From NCBI GenBank assembly GCA_965276635.1, contig CBDIBC010000004.1, forward strand, positions 496,001-560,000: a DNA stretch of 64,000 nt, written 5' to 3'. This DNA is from CBDIBC01 sp965276635. GTDB taxonomy: Bacteria > Actinomycetota > Acidimicrobiia > Acidimicrobiales > Palsa-688. A program made the position numbers and the translations under genes. This document shows positions 7,878 to 14,646 of this stretch, piece by piece (position 1 is the first letter of the stretch; each line of letters opens with the position of its first letter). The notes under the pieces are model-generated. The model was given only the letters and a program-made list of their open reading frames with translations. It made no database searches and was not told the origin of the DNA.

Positions 7878-9362
7878 TTGAAGTCTGCCGAGGAGATCAT
7901 GCAGATATTGGAAGCTTTCGATTTGACCCGCAGTTTCCGTGACGCCGGCGAGCTCGCCGGCTGTGATCACAAGACCGTCGCGCACTGGGTGGGCCGCCGT
8001 GACGCCGGCGCCATGTCCGCCGTGTCGGTCCGCCGCCCCCGACTGATCGACCCGTTCCTGGCGAAGCTGGAGGAGTGGATGGAGGCGTCGAAGGGCAAGG
8101 TCCGCGCCGATGTCGCCCACGACAAGCTGGTGGCGATGGGCTACACCGGCTCGGAACGCACCAGCCGCCGGGCGACAGCTGAGGTCCGAGCGGCGTTCAA
8201 GGCAGGCAATCGGCGGGTGCACCGCCCGTGGGTGGTCGAGCCGGGCTTGTGGTTCCAGTGGGACTACGGCGACGGGCCGCTTGTCGATGGTGTCAAGTCG
8301 ACGTTGTTCTGCGCGTGGCTGTCGTGGTCGCGGTTCCGGGTGGTCATCCCGATCCGGGACAAGACCCTGCCGACGGTGATCGGGTGTGTCGACGCCGCCC
8401 TGCGCGCGTTCGGCGGTGTGCCCACCTACGGGCTGAGCGACAACGAGAAGACCCTCACCACCGACCATGTGGCCCGGGTCCCGATCCGCAACCCGAACAT
8501 CGTCGCCGCCGCCCGCCACTACGGTCTCACGCTGCACTCCTGCCAGCCCGCAGACCCGGCCTCCAAGGGCGGCTCGGAAGCCACGGTCCGGGTGGCAAAG
8601 GCCGATCTGGTCCCGACCAACGCCAACCTCCTCGATGACTACCCCGACTGGGCGGCGCTCGAAGCGGCGTGCGCGTCGTTCTGCGCGACGGTCAACGCCC
8701 GAGTCCATCGGGTGACGCGCCGGGCGCCGGTGGAGATGCTCGCCGACGAAGCCGTCCGCCTGCACCCGCTCCCCGAGCACCCCTACACCACCGCGTTCGG
8801 CCTGGCCCGCACGGTCGGGATCGACCAGCCGACAATCCAGTGGGAGTGGGCGATCTACTCCGTGCCAGCCCGTCTGGCCGGCGAGGCGGTGTGGGTCCGC
8901 CGGCACGGCAATCAGGTCGTGGTCACCCACCTCGGGGCGGGCCCTGCCGAGGTCGCCCGCCACGAGGTGACCACGCCCGGCAACCCCCGGATCGACCCGG
9001 CGCATTACCCGCCCGCACCCGAGACACCCCTGGAGCGGACCGCCGTGGCGGGCAGCGACGCCGAGCGGGACTTCCTCGCCATCGGACCAGGAGCCGGCCT
9101 GTGGCTCAAAGAGGCCGGCGAGGTCGGGGTGACACGGGTGCGGGCCAAGATGGCCGAAGCGGTCACCCTCGCCGCCCTGGCAGGCACAGAGGCGGTCGAC
9201 TGGGCCCTCGGTCACGCCGCCATCCACGACCGTTTCGCCGAGGGCGACCTAGCCGCCATCCTGGTCCACCGCGCCGGGGGCCAGCCCGCCACCAGCCGGG
9301 TGGCCGGCGACGACCACACATTGCAGGCCGGCACCTCCACCTGGGAGGGCTTCGGGCGATGA
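7878..9362 (+). CDS. istA: IstA transposase of the IS21 element
   Basis: About 494 residues from the TTG at 7878, which follows GGGAGGGA; the frame is open to 7818 but without a better start. An N-terminal helix-turn-helix (GELAGCDHKTVAHWVGRR) is followed by the RNase-H-like core with Asp in FQWDYGDGP, Asp in YGLSDNEKT and Glu in SKGGSEATVRVAK, the DDE triad. It cuts and joins the IS ends together with IstB. Its TGA overlaps the istB ATG by ATGA, as is usual in IS21. It appears intact, so the element may be active. Confidence 0.93.
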   Translation: MKSAEEIMQILEAFDLTRSFRDAGELAGCDHKTVAHWVGRRDAGAMSAVSVRRPRLIDPFLAKLEEWMEASKGKVRADVAHDKLVAMGYTGSERTSRRATAEVRAAFKAGNRRVHRPWVVEPGLWFQWDYGDGPLVDGVKSTLFCAWLSWSRFRVVIPIRDKTLPTVIGCVDAALRAFGGVPTYGLSDNEKTLTTDHVARVPIRNPNIVAAARHYGLTLHSCQPADPASKGGSEATVRVAKADLVPTNANLLDDYPDWAALEAACASFCATVNARVHRVTRRAPVEMLADEAVRLHPLPEHPYTTAFGLARTVGIDQPTIQWEWAIYSVPARLAGEAVWVRRHGNQVVVTHLGAGPAEVARHEVTTPGNPRIDPAHYPPAPETPLERTAVAGSDAERDFLAIGPGAGLWLKEAGEVGVTRVRAKMAEAVTLAALAGTEAVDWALGHAAIHDRFAEGDLAAILVHRAGGQPATSRVAGDDHTLQAGTSTWEGFGR

Positions 9363-10153
9363 CCACCACCGCCGCACCGACACCGCATCGGGCCGCAGCG
9401 CCGCTCGACGCCGAACTCGAAGCGCTGCTGCGCCGGATGCGTCTGCCCCACATCCGCCGGGTCGCTCCCGAGGTCCTCGCCACGGCACGCTCGCAGCGTT
9501 GGGACCCCGCCGAAGTGCTCCGCGCCTTGATCAGCGAGGAGATCAACGGCCGGGACCGATCCTCAGCAGCGACACGGCGAGCCGCTGCCGCCTTCCCGAC
9601 CGGCAAGACCTTCGACATCTGGGACCCGACGGCGTCGTCGATCCCCGCTCCCACCCAACAAGCGCTGCGCACCTTGGAATGGGTTGGACGCCACGAGAAC
9701 CTCGTCGTGTGCGGACCATCCGGCACCGGCAAGTCGATGTTCCTCGAGGCCCTCGGCCAGACCGCCATCGACGCCGGACACAAAGTGGCCTGGTTCTCCC
9801 TCGAAGCCCTCGGGGTGCTCGTGCGCCGCCACCGCGCCGACGACTCAGTCACCAAAGCCATGACCAGGATCCTGCGCGCCGAGCTGATCGTCGTCGACGA
9901 CATCGGCTTGCTGCCCGTCACCAGCGACGCCGCCGAAGGCCTCTACCGCCTCGTCGACGCCGCCTACGAGAAACGGTCCCTCGCCATCTCCTCCAACCTC
10001 CATCCATCCGGCTTCGACGAGATCATGCCCAAGACCATCGCCGGAGCCACCGTCGACCGGCTACTCCACCACGCCCACCTCTGCGTCACCACCGGCGACA
10101 GCATCCGCCTCGCCCAAGCCACCACCGGCCGCGGGGTGATGCCCCTCGCCTGA
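9359..10153 (+). CDS. istB: IstB helper ATPase of the IS21 element
   Basis: 264 residues from ATG 9359, MTTTAAPTPHRAAAPLDAEL. It is an AAA+ ATPase related to DnaC: Walker A is VVCGPSGTGKSMF, Walker B is ELIVVDDIGLLP, and sensor I is in LAISSNLHP. It oligomerises on target DNA and stimulates the IstA transposase. It is full length and shares its start with the end of istA. Its C-terminal end lies 99 bp before the right IS end. Confidence 0.93.
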   Translation: MTTTAAPTPHRAAAPLDAELEALLRRMRLPHIRRVAPEVLATARSQRWDPAEVLRALISEEINGRDRSSAATRRAAAAFPTGKTFDIWDPTASSIPAPTQQALRTLEWVGRHENLVVCGPSGTGKSMFLEALGQTAIDAGHKVAWFSLEALGVLVRRHRADDSVTKAMTRILRAELIVVDDIGLLPVTSDAAEGLYRLVDAAYEKRSLAISSNLHPSGFDEIMPKTIAGATVDRLLHHAHLCVTTGDSIRLAQATTGRGVMPLA

Positions 10154-10252
10154 CCCCGCCCCAACTCTGATGGCCGCCACCGGGGAGATCTCGTGGCCAT
10201 CAGCGGGGAGCTTCCGTGACCGTCCCCGGGGAGATCCCAACGGCCCTTGACA

Positions 10253-10513
10253 GAGACGCTCCTCGTTCCCTGGGACTGCCAGGATGGCGTCCTTCCCGCT
10301 CACTGGCGACGACCGCACGGCTACCTCGACCCCCAAGTACGAGCCAGCTGCTCAGCTCTGGCCCTCGCCGACCCTCGAGTCGTCCAAGACGGAATCAGCC
10401 GCCTCGCCGACGATCTCGGCAACGGCGCCTGGCAACACGCCCACGCCGACCTCCTTACCCGAGACTCATACGACGCCGGATTCCGAATCCTCGTATCGAC
10501 CGAACCGTGCTAG
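10253..10513 (+). pseudogene. methyltransferase, 3' part beyond the IS21 insertion
   Basis: Continues the gene broken at 7688. After the second GAGACG copy the frame reads LLVPWDCQDGVLPAHWRRPH, then GYLDPQVRASCSALALADPR and ends ILVSTEPC with TAG at 10511-10513. The join V-S-V-E-T-L-L-V keeps the frame. This C-terminal part is typical of small actinobacterial type 11 methyltransferases. Without the N-terminal half it has no function. Confidence 0.88.
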
Positions 10514-10966
10514 CAGCGACGGCAAACGGCCCCGACCGATAAGCAGCGTTCAAATGAGACACACATCCCGCCGGACATGTCTCATGCAGAACTATCGGAG
10601 GTAGCCGAGGAGGTCTCCCATCGGCTCAGCGTGTCAAAAACAGTGGGGGAGGAGGTGGATGGGACGCAGTTTTTGGGCACGGGTTTTGAGATCGTCCCGC
10701 AAACCGGGTCCAGGCCTGTGACCTGCGGTGACGCTCGGGGTCGGACAGGCCGCCTTGAGGGTGTCACATATGGTCGTTTTCGACACACCGCAGGGTGTCG
10801 CCGTTCGCCGTTGACCGAGCAGCAATCCGGGCGGGTCTTACGGACACCCTTCCGGCGCTCACCCGTGCTGACCTGGGGTGCTCCCGATAGGGGTTCGCCA
10901 AGTGACACACCTTGGGCGCAGGGGCGTAACAACATCCGTGGCTCGATTTAATCGGTGAATCCGGGC
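10514..10966. other. intergenic stretch with one inverted repeat, no recognised gene
   Basis: About 450 bp between the methyltransferase remnant and the 3' end of a TetR gene. ATGAGACA at 10554-10561 and TGTCTCAT at 10578-10585 form a perfect 8-bp inverted repeat 16 nt apart. A minus-strand frame around 10634-10825 is cysteine-containing (CGVSKTTICDTLKAACPTPS) but resembles nothing known to me and lacks a ribosome-binding site. It may be a remnant of a mobile element. Confidence 0.4.
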
Positions 10967-11659
10967 TTAAGTAGTGTCACGAACGCGTCGTTCGCGTTCG
11001 GCGGTGAGACGGGTCAGTCTGCTGATGCAGGTGACGATGAGATCGTCGGTGTCGGGCCACGGGAAGGACGTGATCGCTTGGGGCAGTGCGACCAGGCCGT
11101 GGAGGGCGAGCCAGGCGGCGACGGCATCGGCGAAGGCGTCGGTGCTGGCGGAGCGGCCGGCATCGATGCATTCCTGGAGTGTTCTCACTATCAGGTCGAA
11201 GGTTTCCGCGCCGAGGGGCGCGGTCTGCTCCATGATTTTGTTCTCGGTAGCCCATACGTCCAAGAAGCGGCGTTCGAAGACTATCCGGTAGCGGTTGGGG
11301 TTCTCTCGGCCGTGGGCGACGTAAGCCCGGGCGCTGGCCAGCACTCGCTCGACGGGGTCGGTCTGTGATGCTGCGGCGGAGGCGAGGGCGGCGTGCAGGC
11401 TGTGTAGCTCGCGGCTGACGACGGCGTCGATGATCTCCGTGCGGTCGGAGAAGTGGGGGGCGATGGACGGGGCGGTAATCCCGATCTCGCGGGCCACCGC
11501 ACGCAGGGTCACGGATTCCTCGGATCCGGTACGCTCGAGGAGGGCTGCAGCGCCGGTGATGATCTCGTCTCGCAGCCGGCCGCCCTGGCCCCTTGCGTTG
11601 CGCTGCCGGGCCGGTCGGACGGTGGAACCCACTGACGTGCTCCTTCGTGTGGTGGTCAT
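10967..11659 (-). CDS. TetR/AcrR-family regulator
   Basis: About 230 residues from ATG 11659 (MTTTRRSTSVGSTVRPARQR). The helix-turn-helix is in LRAVAREIGITAPSIAPHFS DRTEIIDAVV, with the usual HF.DR.E.. after the recognition helix; the ligand domain begins ELHSLHAALASAAASQTDPV and has the W..LHGLV pattern of the TetR WHG-type C-terminus. It reads away from the secreted-protein gene at 11965; the gap holds a palindrome over that gene's -35 box, so this protein probably represses it and perhaps itself. The ligand is unknown. Upstream in-frame codons to 11800 lack coding character and overlap the promoter. Confidence 0.88.
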   Translation of the reverse strand: MTTTRRSTSVGSTVRPARQRNARGQGGRLRDEIITGAAALLERTGSEESVTLRAVAREIGITAPSIAPHFSDRTEIIDAVVSRELHSLHAALASAAASQTDPVERVLASARAYVAHGRENPNRYRIVFERRFLDVWATENKIMEQTAPLGAETFDLIVRTLQECIDAGRSASTDAFADAVAAWLALHGLVALPQAITSFPWPDTDDLIVTCISRLTRLTAERERRVRDTT

Positions 11660-11689
11660 GTGGCGTGTACACACACGGCGTAAGTTTAC

Positions 11690-11721
11690 GACTTGACAAG
11701 TCTCCCGAGAGGGCTTAGCCT
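11690..11721 (+). promoter_or_regulatory. promoter with 13-bp palindrome over the -35 box
   Basis: TTGACA (11693-11698), 17 nt, then TAGCCT (11716-11721) form a good promoter reading towards 11965. GACTTGACAAGTC (11690-11702) is a perfect 13-bp palindrome covering the -35 box, a likely TetR operator. A second short palindrome GTGTACAC lies at 11665-11672. The transcript would have a leader of about 240 nt with no obvious gene; it ends with a GC-rich inverted stretch and TTTT near 11945. Confidence 0.6.
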
Positions 11722-11964
11722 CCTCGTGACGGGGATCAGTCCGTCTGGAACGTCGAAAGGTGGTCGACATGGCGCCGCTGCCGGGGAAGAAGGCCTCCAC
11801 GGTTCAGCTCGCAGGCTTGTGTCGGTGATCGGCGCCCCACTCGCCCGGCGGCGGGGGTCGCCCCTGGTGCGGTGGGCGGTGGTCGCTCCGCATCCTGCGC
11901 CTGCCTGCTGGTGCGCGCCACGCCGGCGATAGCCGGGCCGCGGCCTTTTCCGAAGGGAGTCTGA

Positions 11965-13338
11965 GTGATGGACGTTCTCAGGTATGCGGGCGGGCTGCGC
12001 CCGCGCAGGCACGCGGCGCTGGTCGCGGCGGGTGTGGTGGCGATCGCAGGTCTTGTCGGCTTCGCGTTGGCCGGGGCGCCCCCAGCGAACGCGGCCACAC
12101 CACAATGCGGACAGTCTTGCGTTGACCTTTTCAGCGGCGTATCCGCCACCCTCACCCAGCCGAGCCCCGTCCTCGACGCGCAGGGCGAAGCTGTCGGCTC
12201 GCCTGTCGTCTTGCTCGGCGCCAGCGACACGAATCCGGGCGAGGATTTTGTCATCGATTACCAGGGCCAGGTTTCGGACTTCTACACCGCGGGCCTGGTC
12301 TCGGCTGCGGTGGATCTGCACTACGGCGGCGGTGCCTATGGTTTTCCGGACGACCATGCGTTCGAGGTCGAGTACGCGCCCGGCGGCGTTGACTCCGGCT
12401 TGTGCCCGGGTACCGCGAGCACTGCGGCCCAGGGAACCGCGGTTTCCCTCCAGCCCTGCGGCGTGAGCTCAAAGACCGTCTGGATTGTGGACTCCTCGGC
12501 GTCGATCAACGGCTCCCTCGTTCCGTTGATCAACGGAAGTGACACGAACTTCTCCACCCCCTACGTGCTCACCTACCCGATGGACCCCTCTTTGCCGCTG
12601 GAGACTGCGACGCTGCAGAACTCGGCTGGCCAAACCCCCGATAACCAGTTGTGGAGCGAGGTCTTCGGCATACTCACGCCCATCGCCGCGAACACCACCA
12701 CCACGGTCGCCTCGTCAACCAACCCGTCGATACCGGGGCAAGCAGTCACCTATACCGCCACGGTCAGCCCGACCGATGAAGGCAGCAGCGTGGCCTTCGC
12801 CGACGGCGGCACACCGATCCCCGGCTGCACGGGGCAAAGCCTAAACAGCAGCGGGCAGGCTACCTGCCAGGTCACGTACACGGCCCCCGGCAGCCACACC
12901 ATCACCGCCGCCTACTCCGGCGACAGCGCCTACGTCGGCTCCACGTCGGCCGCGCTGACCCAGCATGTAGTCCCGGATAAGGCCGACCTGAAGGTGGGAG
13001 TGAGCGCGCCGGCGCAGGCGGCGGACGGGACCAGCGTGAGCGAGACGGTCACGGTCACCAACCAGGGACCGGCCACTGCCAGCAAGATAAGCACCGCACT
13101 GATCGAGCCGGGTGCGCTGACCGTTACGAACGCCGACGGAGCCAATGTGAACGGCCCGGTGTTGACCTGGTCCACGGCCAGCCTGGCCCCTGGGGCGAGC
13201 CAGACCTTCACCGTGACCGCGCAGGTGGGTGCGCACGCCCACCGCACGGTGCTGGTTGCGGCTGGGGCCCTGTCGGCCACACCAGATCCGGACTATCTCA
13301 ACAACGCCGCGGTCGCCAAGGTGCGTCTCGGCTCCTAG
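11965..13338 (+). CDS. secreted protein with Ig-like and DUF11-type repeats
   Basis: 457 residues; GTG at 11965 and ATG at 11968 are both possible starts behind GAAGGGAG. The signal peptide is RRHAALVAAGVVAIAGLVGF with cleavage near ANAATP. An N-terminal region of about 200 residues with paired cysteines (QCGQSC, GLCPG, QPCG) is unknown. It is followed at about 240-335 by a bacterial Ig-like domain (TTTTVASSTNPSIPGQAVTY ... ITAAYSGDSAYVGS) and at about 340-455 by a DUF11-like domain (ADLKVGVSAPAQAADGTSVS ... LAPGASQTFTVTAQV). It is probably an extracellular or surface protein. There is no LPXTG or membrane anchor. Regulation by the divergent TetR gene is likely from the operator. Confidence 0.8.
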   Translation: MMDVLRYAGGLRPRRHAALVAAGVVAIAGLVGFALAGAPPANAATPQCGQSCVDLFSGVSATLTQPSPVLDAQGEAVGSPVVLLGASDTNPGEDFVIDYQGQVSDFYTAGLVSAAVDLHYGGGAYGFPDDHAFEVEYAPGGVDSGLCPGTASTAAQGTAVSLQPCGVSSKTVWIVDSSASINGSLVPLINGSDTNFSTPYVLTYPMDPSLPLETATLQNSAGQTPDNQLWSEVFGILTPIAANTTTTVASSTNPSIPGQAVTYTATVSPTDEGSSVAFADGGTPIPGCTGQSLNSSGQATCQVTYTAPGSHTITAAYSGDSAYVGSTSAALTQHVVPDKADLKVGVSAPAQAADGTSVSETVTVTNQGPATASKISTALIEPGALTVTNADGANVNGPVLTWSTASLAPGASQTFTVTAQVGAHAHRTVLVAAGALSATPDPDYLNNAAVAKVRLGS

Positions 13339-13817
13339 ACGCTCGTATTTGTCGGGATAGAATGGCATTGAGGCTTGTTACGGTAGCGGGTAGAGAGACT
13401 CTTCTTTCAGCTGACGGGGGGTTGTCGACCGACTCGTTCACTGGCATGGCGACGCCACCGTGGTGAGGATGGGAGTGGCTAAACGGAGTGTCGTGTGAAG
13501 CGGCTCGGCGCGCGCCCGCCGACCCTCTCCCCGTGTTCCCCACTGTTCGCGAAGTCACGGTCCCGCCCGGCGGTGACGGTTTCGACGGTCCAGTATTCCC
13601 GATTTGTGGCGACGTTACGGGGCGGTGTCGTTGCGCCAGGTGACGATCCGCTTCCGGGACGCCTCGCGTTCAGGATCCTGCACCGATTCTCGTCACAGGC
13701 CCTATCCCGCTTGGGCCAGGCAGCGGATGTGTCCGTCAGTCTTAGATCGTCGCGGCGGAGGGGTGGGTCGAGGGGGGCATGCCCACTCTCTCTTTGCAGG
13801 GTACTGTAACTACGTCC
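13339..13817. other. intergenic region, no gene recognised
   Basis: About 480 bp between the secreted protein and the next TetR gene. No frame resembles a known protein on either strand. GTACTG TAAC at about 13800 may belong to the TetR promoter. I see no repeats or clear terminator. Confidence 0.4.
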
Positions 13818-14549
13818 ATGCCGCAGAACCCCACGCCTGCCGACGCAGACGACGTTGTGGGCGCCTCGACGTCGATTGCGGCGCGCACCGGTCTGGTAGC
13901 GACGGCACCCGAACTCACTTCTAGCAAGGCTGTTGGCCGGCGTGCCTCTCGTCAGCGGGCAACCAACGTTGCCTTACGGCGGGCCGCGCTTGGGCTCATC
14001 GAGGCCCGGGGTTATGAGGCGACCAAGACCGACGACATCGCCCGGGCCGCGGGCGTGTCACCGCGTACGTTCTTCAACTACTTCCCGACCAAGGAGTCGG
14101 TGATTTTCCCCCCCGAAGGGCTGCTGGCCGGCCTGGCGGCGGCATCGCTACGGTCGCGGCCCGCGGGTGAGGATCCGGTGGTGTCGCTGGCCGTCGCCGC
14201 CCGGGATACCCTCGAAACGGTAGCCACGATCGTCGGCACGGACGACCAGGACGTGTTCGTGGGCAGTCTGCGGATCATGGTTCGAGAGCCGGTGTGCCGT
14301 CAAATCCTCTGGGAACGGCGGGCACGGGTGGAGGACGCCGCCTGGGCGGCTCTGCAGGAACGTGGCGTCCCGTCGTCTGACCTTGCGATTCGTTCGGCGG
14401 TGACGAGCGTGGTCTCCTTGGCCTTCCTCGGCTTGACGATCTGGGTCGAGAGCGACGGAACCGAAGAGCTCACGGCCCTATTGGCTCGCTGCCTTCTGGG
14501 CGCTCCTGATCCGAGCCGGCTGGCGACGGGATTGATGTCGAAGGCATAG
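13818..14549 (+). CDS. TetR-family regulator (MftR-like type)
   Basis: About 243 residues from ATG 13818, MPQNPTPADADDVVGASTSI. After a disordered N-terminus of about 60 residues comes the helix-turn-helix ATKTDDIARAAGVSPRTFFN YFPTKESVIF, the strongly conserved RTFFNYFPTKE motif. The C-terminal domain (SLRIMVREPVCRQILWERRA, ending with the W-V-...-L.ALL pattern) is of the TetR_C_17/MftR type. The next gene, 97 bp downstream on the same strand, encodes a large secreted protein and has its own promoter, so this regulator may control it. The ligand is unknown. Confidence 0.85.
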   Translation: MPQNPTPADADDVVGASTSIAARTGLVATAPELTSSKAVGRRASRQRATNVALRRAALGLIEARGYEATKTDDIARAAGVSPRTFFNYFPTKESVIFPPEGLLAGLAAASLRSRPAGEDPVVSLAVAARDTLETVATIVGTDDQDVFVGSLRIMVREPVCRQILWERRARVEDAAWAALQERGVPSSDLAIRSAVTSVVSLAFLGLTIWVESDGTEELTALLARCLLGAPDPSRLATGLMSKA

Positions 14550-14572
14550 GCATATGCGCCCGAAGCTATTGG

Positions 14573-14601
14573 TTGCAGTTGGGTGCACCTTCGTCTAGGG
14601 T
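14573..14601 (+). promoter_or_regulatory. promoter TTGCAG-17-TAGGGT before the Gly-rich protein gene
   Basis: TTGCAG at 14573-14578, a 17-nt spacer, and TAGGGT at 14596-14601 give a vegetative-type promoter 45 bp before the GTG at 14647, which has AAGGGG as ribosome-binding site. Confidence 0.5.
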
Positions 14602-14646
14602 CCTGTATCTGACGCGGCCGACCAGTGGCCGGAACAAGGGGTAAAC

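Larger units (their letters stand above)
7689..10252 (+). mobile_element. IS21-family insertion sequence, complete, with 6-bp target duplication
   Basis: A 2564-bp element with TGT...ACA ends, carrying istA and istB. GAGACG at 7683-7688 is repeated at 10253-10258, fixing both boundaries. Both ends hold several copies of a motif like GGCCAnGAGATCTCCCCG (on the left at about 7700, 7730 and 7765; on the right, inverted, at about 10170, 10195 and 10225), the multiple terminal transposase-binding sites expected for IS21. Both genes look intact. Confidence 0.93.

Noticed and set aside
10582..10935. 117-residue minus-strand frame near the TetR gene
   Set aside because: No ribosome-binding site, odd composition and no recognisable domain; kept only as intergenic.
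11660..11800. Longer TetR start at 11800
   Set aside because: The added 47 residues cover the promoter and operator and do not resemble TetR N-termini.
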